DNA from: an uncultured Clostridia bacterium
Lineage (GTDB): Bacteria; Bacillota; Clostridia; Oscillospirales; CAG-272
Direction of reading: 5' to 3'
Length of the DNA: 25,882 bases
Assembly: GCA_946618395.1 (NCBI GenBank)
Contig: CAMOLD010000007.1
Span: forward strand, 1 to 25,882
Made by a program: the position numbers and the translations under genes. Below are positions 13,868 through 22,999 of the stretch, in pieces. The notes below the pieces were generated by a model, which was not told the DNA's origin, did no database searches, and saw nothing but the letters and a program-made list of their open reading frames with translations. Numbering within the stretch: the stretch's first letter is position 1; each line of letters begins with the position of its first letter.

Positions 13868-15034
13868 ATGGAAAATACCGTAAAATCATCGGTTTTGGTT
13901 CTCGGCTCCACCGGTTCGGTTGGGGAACAAGCGCTTGACGTTGCGCAAAAGACCGGTGCCCCGGTGCTTGCGCTTTCTGCCAACCGCAATGCCAAACGTG
14001 TTGCAGAACAGGCACGCGCTTTCGGCGTTCGCGCTTGTGCAATGGCCGACGAAACCGCCGCAAAAGAATTGCGCGTCCTGCTGGCGGATACCGGCGTTCG
14101 GATCTACTCCGGCATGGAGGGCATTTGCCAAATGATTGCCGAGCAAAGCGGGGAAGATTCTATCGTCCTCAATTCCATTATCGGAGAGGCGGGGCTCAAA
14201 CCCACCCTTGCAACCTTGCAGGCAGGTAGAAGACTGGCGCTTGCCAACAAAGAATCGCTCGTTTGCGCCGGCGAAATCGTCATGGACCTTGCAAAACGGC
14301 AGGGAATTGAAATTTTGCCGGTTGACAGCGAGCATTCCGCAATCTTTCAATGTCTGCGTTCCGGAAGTAAAAAAGAGATCAAACGCATTCTGCTCACCGC
14401 TTCCGGCGGTCCGTTTTACGGATACACCAAGGAGCAGCTTGCCAAAATCACCGTTGCGCAAGCGCTTGCCCACCCCACCTGGAAAATGGGCGCAAAAATC
14501 ACCATTGACAGCGCAACGCTGATGAACAAGGGTTTTGAAGTGATTGAGGCGGTCCATTTGTTCGGTGTTTCGCCCGAACAAATCAAGGTGCTGGTTCACC
14601 GCGAAAGCATAATGCATTCCGCCGTGGAATATACTGACCATAGCACCATTGCGCAGTTCTCGGTCCCGGATATGCGCCTTTGCGTGCAGTATGCACTCAC
14701 GCATCCGCACCGGATGCCGGCTGTGATTGACCAGTTGGATCTGACGCGCGTCGGCTCTTTGTCATTTGCCGAGCCGGACACCGAAACTTTTCCGCTTTTG
14801 CGCGTTGCCATTCACGCAATCCACAAGGGCGGCGCGCTCCCGGCGGTTCTGAACGCCGCAAACGAGATTACCGTTGCCGCATTTTTGGAAGGGAAGATCG
14901 GTTTGCCACAGCTGTTTGACGTTGTTGAAAGCGTTGTGACCGACCTGGAAAGCGAAGCCGGGCGCGAAACCTCGCTGGATGGCATTTTCCGCTTTGACAA
15001 GCTGGCAAGAACACGCGCTCTGGCGCGGATTTAA
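13868..15034 (+). CDS. dxr: 1-deoxy-D-xylulose 5-phosphate reductoisomerase
   Basis: This 388-residue enzyme carries out the first committed step of the MEP isoprenoid pathway, converting DXP to MEP with NADPH. It has the nucleotide-binding GSTGSVG (13-19), LANKESLV (Asn127-Lys128-Glu129), the metal-binding VDSEHSAIFQ (Asp153, Glu155), TASGGPF, HPTWKMGAKITIDSATLMNKG (starting at His202), and HRESIMHSAVEY. Length is normal. With ispG two genes later it feeds isopentenyl diphosphate to UppS in the same run. No Shine-Dalgarno separates it from cdsA, so re-initiation after the cdsA stop is likely. Confidence 0.98.
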   Translation: MENTVKSSVLVLGSTGSVGEQALDVAQKTGAPVLALSANRNAKRVAEQARAFGVRACAMADETAAKELRVLLADTGVRIYSGMEGICQMIAEQSGEDSIVLNSIIGEAGLKPTLATLQAGRRLALANKESLVCAGEIVMDLAKRQGIEILPVDSEHSAIFQCLRSGSKKEIKRILLTASGGPFYGYTKEQLAKITVAQALAHPTWKMGAKITIDSATLMNKGFEVIEAVHLFGVSPEQIKVLVHRESIMHSAVEYTDHSTIAQFSVPDMRLCVQYALTHPHRMPAVIDQLDLTRVGSLSFAEPDTETFPLLRVAIHAIHKGGALPAVLNAANEITVAAFLEGKIGLPQLFDVVESVVTDLESEAGRETSLDGIFRFDKLARTRALARI

Positions 15035-15062
15035 TTGAACCCAAAAGGAGAACATTCAAACC

Positions 15063-16523
15063 ATGTCGTTTTTATCCGTTTTGCTTGCGCTTTTGATTTT
15101 CGGCATCCTCATCTTCATTCATGAGCTGGGGCACTTTTTGGTTGCGCGCGCATTCGGGGTAAAAATTTTGGAATTCTCCATCGGCATGGGACCAAAGCTC
15201 TTTTCGGTGGTTTCCAAAAAGAGCGGAACGCGCTATTCGTTGCGCGTCATTCCCATTGGCGGGTTTGTCAGCATGTTTGGCGAAAACGGAATGGAAGCGG
15301 TGCAAGGCTCGCAGAAGATTCAAAATCCGCCTTCCAATGAGCCTTTCACTTTTGTGAATGATATTCAAAACGAAAATACCCCTGAAAATACCGCAAAAAT
15401 CGACCTTTCCGCCGGCGAAGAAACAAAAGCCGACCCGGTTGACCCCGCACTTGCAAAACAGGCATACTGTAATAAAAGCGTTTGGGTTCGCATTCTGATC
15501 TCGCTTGCCGGGCCTGTGATGAACCTTTTGCTTGGATTTCTTTTGATGATGGTTCTGGTCCTTTCCGCCGGGCATAATTCGGCGGCGACCACCAAAGTTG
15601 CCGGTTTTTACGTTACCTACAACGCCGAAGAAGCCTACGGTGGGCTTTTGCAAGGGGATTATCTTTACGCCTTGAAAGACGGACCCGAAGACGCCGACGC
15701 AAGCGACGACGTTCGCATTCTCTCTTTGGAACAATTCAAAAAAGCCGCGGCGGAGAGCGCGGACGGAACGATCACCTTTTCGGTTCGCCGATTGAACGAG
15801 GCGAAAACCGAAGTGATTGAAGCGGTTATCACCATCCGATTAACGGAAGAAGAGATTGATCAAAAATTTGAAACTTCGCTCAGCGCAACAACCGGGGAGA
15901 AAGGCGGGCTTCAGATCGGCGACGAAATTCTGAAGGTCAATAATACCCGCGTTCACACCTACGATCAGCTCTCCTATGAGATTATGAATCAGGGCTACCA
16001 GCCAATCGATTTTACCGTTCGCAGAAACGGGGAAAAGGTGAAGCTGACCAATATTGTGGTGCCAAGCTATGTTTCCGAAGGCATTACCTTCGGGGACGTG
16101 GACTTCATCTCTTACCGGGAAGCAAAGTTCCATGTCGGCATTGTTTTGAAGCATACCTTTTTCCGCTCGCTTTCCGCTGTGAAAATGGTGTTTGACTCCA
16201 TCAAGGGCTTGTTTACCCACCGCTACGGATTTGAGGCAGTTTCGGGCCCCATTGGAATTACCAAAACCATTTCCGACGTTGCAAAGAGCGGTCAAAAGCT
16301 CAATCTTTTGTATCTTGTCATCATCATTTCCATCAACCTTGGCGTGATGAACCTGTTGCCGCTTCCCGCGCTGGACGGAGGACACCTCTTGCTGTATATT
16401 GTGGAGGCAATCCGCCGCAAGCCGCTGAAACAGGAAGTGGAAGGAATTATCAACTTTGTGGGTTTGGTTTTCATTCTGTTGCTTGCCGTGATTATTGCGA
16501 TAAAGGATATTATTTCGTTATGA
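15063..16523 (+). CDS. rseP: RseP/RasP-type site-2 zinc metalloprotease
   Basis: This 486-residue intramembrane protease cleaves membrane-bound substrates such as anti-sigma factors and signal-peptide remnants. The zinc motif HELGH (20-24) lies in the first membrane helix. A PDZ domain covers about residues 260-340 (GLQIGDEILKVNNTRVHTYD). The third zinc-ligand region, LLPLPALDGGH, is near 431-441 and a final membrane helix follows. The protein is longer than the common 350-430 residues. Part of the excess is a hydrophilic, acidic stretch of about 45 residues (near 85-135) between GGFVSMFGE and the second membrane helix. Its last four bases overlap the ispG start, indicating coupled translation. 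Confidence 0.95.
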   Translation: MSFLSVLLALLIFGILIFIHELGHFLVARAFGVKILEFSIGMGPKLFSVVSKKSGTRYSLRVIPIGGFVSMFGENGMEAVQGSQKIQNPPSNEPFTFVNDIQNENTPENTAKIDLSAGEETKADPVDPALAKQAYCNKSVWVRILISLAGPVMNLLLGFLLMMVLVLSAGHNSAATTKVAGFYVTYNAEEAYGGLLQGDYLYALKDGPEDADASDDVRILSLEQFKKAAAESADGTITFSVRRLNEAKTEVIEAVITIRLTEEEIDQKFETSLSATTGEKGGLQIGDEILKVNNTRVHTYDQLSYEIMNQGYQPIDFTVRRNGEKVKLTNIVVPSYVSEGITFGDVDFISYREAKFHVGIVLKHTFFRSLSAVKMVFDSIKGLFTHRYGFEAVSGPIGITKTISDVAKSGQKLNLLYLVIIISINLGVMNLLPLPALDGGHLLLYIVEAIRRKPLKQEVEGIINFVGLVFILLLAVIIAIKDIISL

Positions 16524-17605
16524 ACTATAACAACATTCGTAGAAAAGCAAAGGAACTTTCGGTTGGAAGCATAAAAATCGGCGGAAAGAATCCGATTGCC
16601 ATTCAATCCATGACCAATACCGATCCGCGCGACACCGCCGCAATCATCCGCCAGATCCATGCCCTGGAGGCGGCGGGATGCGACATTGTGCGCATCACGG
16701 TCCCAACACTCGAGGCGGCGGAGGCGATTTTGGCCATTCGCAAAGCCGGCATCAAACTTCCGGTTGTGGCGGATATTCATTTTGACTATCGCATTGCCTT
16801 GCGTTGCGCCGAACTCGGATTTGATAAAATTCGCATCAATCCCGGCAACATCGGCGACGACGACCGGGTGCGCGAAGTTGCAAACGCCTGCCGGAAAAAA
16901 AAGATTCCCATTCGCATCGGCGTGAACAGCGGTTCCCTTGAAAAACAAATTTTAGAAAAATACGGCGCACCAACGCCGCAGGCGCTTTGCGAAAGCGCGC
17001 TTTATCATATCGGTCTTTTGGAAAAATTCGACTTTACCGATATTGCTGTTTCCATCAAGGCTTCCACCGTTTCCGATATGATTGCCGCAAACCGCCTTTT
17101 GGCGGCTCGTTGCTCCTATCCCTTACATCTTGGCGTTACCGAGGCGGGCGGCGGCAACAGGGGCTTAATCAAAAGCTCCATTGGCATTGGTTCGCTTTTG
17201 AGCGACGGCATTGGAGACACCATTCGCGTTTCTTTGACCGACGACCCGGTGGAAGAAGTGTTTGCCGCCAAACAAATTTTGCAGGCGCTGGAAATTCAGG
17301 GGCAATGCGGGCTGGATATTGTCAGTTGCCCCACCTGCGGCAGAACAAAAATTGACCTGATTCCGCTTGTCAAGCGCTTTGAAGAAACCGCAAAAAAAGA
17401 GGGATTGGACAAGCTACCGCTAAAAGTTGCCCTGATGGGCTGTATCGTCAACGGCCCCGGCGAGGCAAGGGAAGCCGACCTTGGTATTGCCGGCGGGCAG
17501 GGAGAAGCGGTCCTTTTCCGCCGCGGCGAGATCCTTGCAAAAATTCCGGAAGAAAAAATTATTGAAACGTTGATTGCCGAATTGAAAAAAACAGCCGGCG
17601 AATAA
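16520..17605 (+). CDS. ispG: 4-hydroxy-3-methylbut-2-en-1-yl diphosphate synthase (flavodoxin-dependent)
   Basis: This 361-residue iron-sulfur enzyme is the penultimate MEP-pathway step, converting MEcPP to HMBPP. The TIM-barrel part carries IQSMTNTDPRDTAAIIRQI, VADIHFDYRIAL and IRINPGNIG. The [4Fe-4S] ligands are Cys270 and Cys273 (SCPTCGRT) and Cys308 in MGCIVNGPGEA, which also holds the catalytic Glu315. It starts at ATG 16520 overlapping the end of rseP (ATGA). In Bacillus the position between rasP and polC is held by proS; ispG here is the clostridial arrangement. Confidence 0.98.
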   Translation: MNYNNIRRKAKELSVGSIKIGGKNPIAIQSMTNTDPRDTAAIIRQIHALEAAGCDIVRITVPTLEAAEAILAIRKAGIKLPVVADIHFDYRIALRCAELGFDKIRINPGNIGDDDRVREVANACRKKKIPIRIGVNSGSLEKQILEKYGAPTPQALCESALYHIGLLEKFDFTDIAVSIKASTVSDMIAANRLLAARCSYPLHLGVTEAGGGNRGLIKSSIGIGSLLSDGIGDTIRVSLTDDPVEEVFAAKQILQALEIQGQCGLDIVSCPTCGRTKIDLIPLVKRFEETAKKEGLDKLPLKVALMGCIVNGPGEAREADLGIAGGQGEAVLFRRGEILAKIPEEKIIETLIAELKKTAGE

Positions 17606-17614
17606 AGGAGTTCT

Positions 17615-20600
17615 ATGAGCAAGACATTGCTTGAAATACTGAACAAATATCATCCGTCCCCCGAGGTAGCCGAACTGCTGGAACAAGCGGACCCCGATTC
17701 TTTGCGCGTGCGCGCCGACCGCGACAACCGCATGCTGGAAGTTTGCGCCGCCTTCCCGGAATACATCTCCAAAAGCAAGCTCTATTCCATAGAAAAAGAA
17801 ATTGAAAGCGCATACGGTCTTTCCGTGATGCGCCTTTTGCCGTCCTATCCATCCGAATTGTTCGGCGAGGACAAAATTCCGGATTTGCTTTTGGAATTGG
17901 ACAGGCAGGGCATTGTTGCGCGCGGCTTTTTTACTATGGCGGATTACCGTTTGGAAGGCGATTGCCTGACCGTTTTCATTCCATTTATTCAAAGCGGCAT
18001 CCAACTGGTGGAGAATGCGCAAACCCCGGCAATTTTGGAAAAGATCGTCCGCTCGGAATTTGGCGTTGACCTGCACGTTTCGGTTCAGCAAAGCGAAGAT
18101 TTTGACCCTGCCGAGGCATATCGCTCGTTTGAAATGCAGCTGGAAGAAATGGAAGAGAAGGCGGCAATTGCCAACCGGGATTACAATCCGGTCTATCATC
18201 AATCTCCTTCCAGAGCGCCGAAAGAGCCAATCCAGGAGGATCCCATCCTTCCACGCGCAAAATCCATTTATGACATTGATTCCACGCCGCAATTCCTCGG
18301 CGACGGGCTTTGCAAAATCGGATATTCGACCTTCGATCTTTCCGCGGCAGACTATGTTTACGGTTCTGCTTTCAAAATCGAGCCGGTTTCCATTGCCGAC
18401 ATTGACGATTCCAGAAGCAACCTGGTCATTGTTGGCGAGGTATTTGATTTTCAATCGGTTCCAAACCGCGCCGGCGACAAATATGATATTTCGTTTGGTT
18501 TGTTTGACGGTCATACATCCATTGAACACCGCGACTACGGCCTGGAGCCGGAGAAGGCGACCGAACTTGCCGGCATTCTGAAAAACGGAACTGCCGTTGC
18601 TCTGCAAGGCTATGCCAAGCACGTCAAGCGGAAAAATCGCCCGGTGGACCCCGATCTGACCTTCTTTTTCAAGGACATTGCCGTTATTCAAAAGATGAGA
18701 CGGGAAGACCGCGCGCCCGAAAAGCGCGTGGAACTGCACCTGCATACTACCATGTCCACCATGGACGCGCTGATTCCGCCGGAGGAAGCCGTCAAAACCG
18801 CCGTCCGTTGGGGACATTCCGCCATTGCCCTGACCGACCACGGCAACCTGCAGGGATTCCCGGACGCAATGCTGATGCTGGACAAGCTGAAAAAAGAAAA
18901 TCCGGACCTGAACTTCAAAATCCTCTACGGTATTGAGAGCTATTTTGTAAACGATACCGCCAGCGCCATCTCCGGTCAGTTTGACCCGGATTTTGACGCC
19001 GCATGTATTGTTTTTGACATTGAAACCACCGGCCTTTCCGTTTTGAACTGCGGCATTACCGAAATCGGCGCCGTAAAAATTCAAGGCGGAAAAGTTTTGG
19101 ATCGTTTTAATACTTTCGTCAACCCCGAGCGCCCCATTCCGCCGGAAATTTCCGAGCTGACTGGAATTACCGACGATATGGTCAAAGACGCGCCCAAAGT
19201 TGCCCAGGCGCTTTCCGCATTCTTTTCTTTCATTGGAAACAATGCCCAAAAAGAAGGGAAGCCCCTGCCGCTGTTGATTGCCCACAACGCCAATTTTGAT
19301 ATTGGCTTTATCCGCTATTATGCGGAGCAAAGCGGTCTTCCGTTTGCCAACCCCTATTTGGATACACTCTCCCTTTCCAAATACCTCAACCCCGATCTCA
19401 AATCGCACAAGTTGGACGTTGTTGCCGATTATTACGGGCTGGGAGATTTTAACCATCACCGTGCCTGCGACGATGCGGAAATGCTTGCCAACATCTATTT
19501 TTGCATGTTGGAAAAGATGAAGAAGTCCGAATTGCACGATTTGGAAATGCTCAAACGGGAAATGACCGAAAAATCCGATCCGCTCAAGCTCAAGCCCTAC
19601 CATCAAATTTTGCTTGTTCGGAATATGGAAGGCTTAAAAAACCTTTACAAACTGGTTTCCATGAGCTATTTGGACTATTTCTACCGTTCGCCGCGCATTC
19701 CCAAAACCGCGCTGGAAAAGCACCGGGAGGGGCTGTTAATTGGTTCCGCTTGCGAAGCGGGCGAATTGATGCGCGCCATTTTGGAAAACCGCCCGGAGAG
19801 CGAGATTGAAGAGATTGTCAACTTTTACGACTACCTGGAAATTCAGCCCATTTGCAACAACCGCTTTTTAATTTCCGAAGGCAACGCCGCCGACGATGAA
19901 GCGCTCCGCGACCTCAACCGCAGAATTGTAGAGCTGGGAGAACGCTATCAAAAGCCGGTTTGCGCCACCTGCGACGCCCACTTTTTGGAACCGGAAAACG
20001 AAATTGCCCGCAAAATTCTGCTTGCCGGCATGAAGTTTAAGGACTACAACAAGGACGTTGGGCTCTATTTGCGGACCACCGAGGAAATGCTGGAGGAATT
20101 TGCCTATTTGGGCAAAGAAAAAGCCTACGAAGTGGTGGTTACCAATCCGCAAAAAATTGCCGCAATGATCGAATCGATCCGCCCGATTCCCAAGGGCTCC
20201 TATCCGCCCGAAATGGAGGGCGCCGAGCAGGAATTGCAGGATATGTGCTGGAAGCGCGCAAAAGAGCAATACGGCGATCCTCTGCCGGAAATTGTTTCGG
20301 CGCGCCTGGAAAAAGAACTCTCCTCCATTATCAAAAACGGGTTTGCGGTTCTGTATCTTATTGCCCAGCGGCTTGTCCATTTCAGCGAGGAGCAGGGATA
20401 CCTGGTTGGCTCCCGCGGCTCTGTCGGATCTTCCTTTGTTGCCACAATGGCGGGAATTTCCGAGGTCAATCCGCTTCCGCCGCATTACTATTGCCCGAAT
20501 CCCGAATGCAAACACAGCGAATTTTTCGTGAAGGGAGAATACGGCTCAGGCTTTGACCTGCCCGATAAAAACTGCCCCAAATGCGGCACAAAATACCGCG

Positions 20601-22081
20601 CCGACGGGCATGATATCATGTTTGAAACCTTCCTTGGTTTCTATGGCGATAAATCGCCGGATATTGACCTGAACTTTTCGGGCGACGTGCAGGGAAGAGT
20701 GCATAAATACACCGAGGAACTGTTTGGCGAAGGGCACGTGTTCCGCGCGGGAACCATTGGAACGCTGGCAAGCAAAACGGCTTACGGCTATGTTGCAAAG
20801 TATTTGGAACAGCTTGGCATCAGCCTTTCGCGCGCCGAAATGAACCGTTTGATTTTGAACTGCGTGGGCGTGAAAAAAACCACAGGGCAACACCCCGGCG
20901 GCATTATCGTTGTTCCGCAGAACAAAGAAGTGTTTGATTTTACCCCGGTCCAACACCCGGCAGACGATGCAAGCTCGGACGTTGTGACCACCCACTTTGC
21001 ATTTTCCTATCTCCACGACACCATTTTGAAGCTGGATGAGCTTGGGCACGATATTCCAACCAAATATAAATGGTTGGAAACCTTTACAAATACCTCGGTT
21101 ATGGACGTTGCCATGAACGACAGTTCGGTTTATGAGCTGCTTCATTCCACGCGTCCGCTGGGCATTGAGCCTTCGGATATTGACTGCGAGATTGGAACCT
21201 TCGGGTTGCCGGAACTGGGCACCAGCTTTGTGCAACAAGTGCTTTTGGACGCAAAGCCGCAAAACTTTGCCGACCTTTTGCAAATTTCCGGCTTGACCCA
21301 CGGGACCGACGTATGGCTGGGAAACGCGCAAGACTTGATTAAGCAGGGAATTTGCGATATTTCCCACGTGATTGGAACGCGCGACGGTATTATGCTGGAC
21401 TTGATTCGCTTCGGGCTGGAAAATGCGCTTGCATTCAAGATTATGGAAGCCGTCCGCAAGGGAAAAGGTCTGCAACCCGAATGGGAAGCGGAAATGCGCA
21501 AGCATAACGTTCCGGAATGGTATATCGGTTCCTGCAAAAAAATCAAATATCTGTTCCCGAAAGCGCATGCCGCGGCATACGTCATTTCCGCAATCCGCCT
21601 GGCTTGGTATAAGGTCCACAAACCGGTTGAATTCTATTGCACCATGTTTACCGTTGCGCCAAACGGCTTTGACGCCACCGTTGCGCGGCAGGGAAAACAA
21701 TATGTGGTCAACCTGATCAAAGACATTCGCCAGCGGGGAAAAGACGCCTCGCCAAAGGAAATTGCCAGCATTTCCACGCTCCAACTGATGAACGAGGCAA
21801 TGGCGCGCGGAATCCGCTTTTTGCCGCTGGATTTGGAAAAATCGCATTCCTACGCATTTTTGCCCGAGAACGGCGGAATCCGGATGCCGTTTTCCTCCAT
21901 GCCGGGGCTTGGGGAAAACGCGGCAGAGAACATTATTCAAGCAAGAGACGAGGAACCGTTCTTTTCGGTGGAGGATTTGCGCATTCGCGCAAAGTTATCC
22001 AACTCGGTTATTGAAATGTTGCGCGCGGGTGGTGTTTTGGATCACATCAGCGAAACCGATCAGCTCACTTTCCAATTCTGA
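17615..22081 (+). CDS. polC: DNA polymerase III PolC-type (replicative polymerase with proofreading)
   Basis: This 1488-residue protein is the main Gram-positive replicase. From N to C it shows an N-terminal and OB-fold region (to about 360), a PHP domain beginning RVELHLHTTMSTMDA (about 371), and a DEDDh 3'-5' exonuclease inserted in the PHP domain. The exonuclease carries DIETTGLS at about 466, HNANFDIGF at about 556 and HRACDDAEM at about 615. The PHP remainder and thumb/palm follow, with GSRGSVGSS (about 931), a zinc site CPNPEC...CPKC (959-990), the catalytic PDIDLNFSG (about 1014), the fingers, and a C-terminal duplex-binding part with LRIRAKLSNSVIEML. Length is normal to slightly long. 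ATG 17615 has AAAGGAG seven bases upstream, nine bases after ispG. No convincing rightward T-run terminator follows. Confidence 0.98.
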   Translation: MSKTLLEILNKYHPSPEVAELLEQADPDSLRVRADRDNRMLEVCAAFPEYISKSKLYSIEKEIESAYGLSVMRLLPSYPSELFGEDKIPDLLLELDRQGIVARGFFTMADYRLEGDCLTVFIPFIQSGIQLVENAQTPAILEKIVRSEFGVDLHVSVQQSEDFDPAEAYRSFEMQLEEMEEKAAIANRDYNPVYHQSPSRAPKEPIQEDPILPRAKSIYDIDSTPQFLGDGLCKIGYSTFDLSAADYVYGSAFKIEPVSIADIDDSRSNLVIVGEVFDFQSVPNRAGDKYDISFGLFDGHTSIEHRDYGLEPEKATELAGILKNGTAVALQGYAKHVKRKNRPVDPDLTFFFKDIAVIQKMRREDRAPEKRVELHLHTTMSTMDALIPPEEAVKTAVRWGHSAIALTDHGNLQGFPDAMLMLDKLKKENPDLNFKILYGIESYFVNDTASAISGQFDPDFDAACIVFDIETTGLSVLNCGITEIGAVKIQGGKVLDRFNTFVNPERPIPPEISELTGITDDMVKDAPKVAQALSAFFSFIGNNAQKEGKPLPLLIAHNANFDIGFIRYYAEQSGLPFANPYLDTLSLSKYLNPDLKSHKLDVVADYYGLGDFNHHRACDDAEMLANIYFCMLEKMKKSELHDLEMLKREMTEKSDPLKLKPYHQILLVRNMEGLKNLYKLVSMSYLDYFYRSPRIPKTALEKHREGLLIGSACEAGELMRAILENRPESEIEEIVNFYDYLEIQPICNNRFLISEGNAADDEALRDLNRRIVELGERYQKPVCATCDAHFLEPENEIARKILLAGMKFKDYNKDVGLYLRTTEEMLEEFAYLGKEKAYEVVVTNPQKIAAMIESIRPIPKGSYPPEMEGAEQELQDMCWKRAKEQYGDPLPEIVSARLEKELSSIIKNGFAVLYLIAQRLVHFSEEQGYLVGSRGSVGSSFVATMAGISEVNPLPPHYYCPNPECKHSEFFVKGEYGSGFDLPDKNCPKCGTKYRADGHDIMFETFLGFYGDKSPDIDLNFSGDVQGRVHKYTEELFGEGHVFRAGTIGTLASKTAYGYVAKYLEQLGISLSRAEMNRLILNCVGVKKTTGQHPGGIIVVPQNKEVFDFTPVQHPADDASSDVVTTHFAFSYLHDTILKLDELGHDIPTKYKWLETFTNTSVMDVAMNDSSVYELLHSTRPLGIEPSDIDCEIGTFGLPELGTSFVQQVLLDAKPQNFADLLQISGLTHGTDVWLGNAQDLIKQGICDISHVIGTRDGIMLDLIRFGLENALAFKIMEAVRKGKGLQPEWEAEMRKHNVPEWYIGSCKKIKYLFPKAHAAAYVISAIRLAWYKVHKPVEFYCTMFTVAPNGFDATVARQGKQYVVNLIKDIRQRGKDASPKEIASISTLQLMNEAMARGIRFLPLDLEKSHSYAFLPENGGIRMPFSSMPGLGENAAENIIQARDEEPFFSVEDLRIRAKLSNSVIEMLRAGGVLDHISETDQLTFQF

Positions 22082-22090
22082 TTTTTGAAA

Positions 22091-22132
22091 TTCTATTCCG
22101 CTTCCATATAGGGAACCCCCTACGGAAGAATA
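22091..22132. repeat. First hairpin of an intergenic cluster
   Basis: A compound stem-loop with core TAGGG-AACC-CCCTA. It is enclosed either by CTTCC/GGAAG or by TTCCG/CGGAA plus ATTC/GAAT, so two alternative outer pairings compete. It starts about 10 bases after the polC stop. It has no T-run and does not look like a terminator. Confidence 0.55.
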
Positions 22133-22136
22133 CACG

Positions 22137-22168
22137 CAATTATACAAAATGCAAATTTTGTATAATTG
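22137..22168. repeat. Second hairpin: perfect 14-base inverted repeat with GCAA loop
   Basis: CAATTATACAAAAT (22137-22150) is repeated exactly in reverse complement as ATTTTGTATAATTG (22155-22168) around GCAA. It is AT-rich, without a GC core or terminal T-run. A DNA operator read as a palindrome, or an RNA hairpin, are both possible. Confidence 0.85.
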
Positions 22169-22193
22169 AGGGAAGCAAAATAGGGCAAAAATA

Positions 22194-22224
22194 GGGTGTT
22201 TTGCCGGTTTCCGGCAAAACACCC
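22194..22224 (-). terminator. Third hairpin: 14-base perfect stem, terminator-like on the minus strand
   Basis: GGGTGTTTTGCCGG (22194-22207) pairs perfectly with CCGGCAAAACACCC (22211-22224) around a 3-base loop. Rightward it is followed by CGTATTC, not T. Leftward it is followed by TATTTTTGCCC, so it is better placed to stop transcription coming from the right (the spoIIID strand) than from polC. Confidence 0.55.
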
Positions 22225-22309
22225 CGTATTCAGGCTATTTGCGAAGGATGATCAAGGTTCTATCATTATTTATAAAAAAGATTGTTTTACTATTTTGCGA
22301 GGATACGTG

Positions 22310-22999
22310 ATGACAGATTGGAACTGCAAACTCCTGCCCGGATTTCCCGATCAGATATCAAACCGTGAAGCCGCCGTTCAAGCAATGCAGATATTGTATG
22401 AACGGTCCGGAATCAACAAATTTGCTTTCTTTCCCAAATATGATCCGTTAGCCGATTCTCCAACCGTCTTCCAGTTTCGCGCCAATGCGGCGCTTGCCGA
22501 CTTGCAAAGCCGGTTATCCTTTTCGGCAAAGTTGTTTGTTCGTCCAACCGTTTATTTGCGCCCGGAAATGCCCGAAAACAACGTTTTGCGCCGGTTTTGT
22601 ATTCCAAAAACCACTTATTTGGCAGTTTCGCTGCCGATCATGGTGCAGGAAGACACCGAAAATACGCTTGCAAAACTCGTCCGGCATTCGCCGTATCGCG
22701 TTTTGCTGACCGACGCGCAAATATTGCCGATTTTTTACCCCGATGATATGTTGGAACGGATTGTCAACCTGCCCGGAATTGCTTTGCAAGCCTCATTTCA
22801 ATCGCTACTTTTGCCGAATTTTACGGTATTTTTGCGGAAAATACTGCAAAAAGGCGTTCCAATCGTGTTTGGAAGCGGCGTCAATTCGCCGGAACGCGCC
22901 GAGCGAATTCCATTGAACGATATCTTCAAAGCACTCCAAGAAAATTTCTCAAAACAAGAAGAAGAGAAGTTGCTTTACGGCGGACTTCCCCGTGCTTAA
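22310..22999 (+). CDS. CpsB/YwqE-like PHP-fold protein lacking metal ligands (probable pseudo-phosphatase)
   Basis: This 229-residue protein follows the layout of CpsB/CapC/YwqE tyrosine phosphatases (PHP fold) but has lost every metal-binding motif I can align. The N-terminal D-x-H-x-H-x-LPG is D3-W-N5-C-K7-L-LPG, with both His replaced. The TPH motif is F41-P42-K43. YLLVEFP is YLAVSLP (103-109). The HPER segment is T134-D-A-Q137. LQVNxxSLL is LQASFQSLL (159-167). The SDAH motif is S189-G-V-N192. The rest of the fold appears intact with no frameshift or stop, so it is a divergent gene rather than an obvious pseudogene. The start at ATG 22310 follows GAGGATACGTG. No capsule genes are nearby. 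The assignment rests on motif-order comparison by eye and needs a profile search; a binding or scaffold role is only an inference. Confidence 0.6.
   Translation: MTDWNCKLLPGFPDQISNREAAVQAMQILYERSGINKFAFFPKYDPLADSPTVFQFRANAALADLQSRLSFSAKLFVRPTVYLRPEMPENNVLRRFCIPKTTYLAVSLPIMVQEDTENTLAKLVRHSPYRVLLTDAQILPIFYPDDMLERIVNLPGIALQASFQSLLLPNFTVFLRKILQKGVPIVFGSGVNSPERAERIPLNDIFKALQENFSKQEEEKLLYGGLPRA

Noticed and set aside
17420..19606. Long minus-strand open frame opposite ispG/polC (728 codons)
   Set aside because: It is the mirror of strongly conserved genes on the plus strand, has no family motif and no ribosome site. Long antisense frames are expected from this codon usage; the same applies to minus-strand frames at 6083-7909, 1670-2746, 20546-21940, 9076-10188 and 3740-4453.
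22196..22309. Upstream extension of the CpsB-like frame through the third hairpin
   Set aside because: It would translate one arm of a perfect inverted repeat from a non-ATG start without a ribosome site, and the residues have no family similarity.
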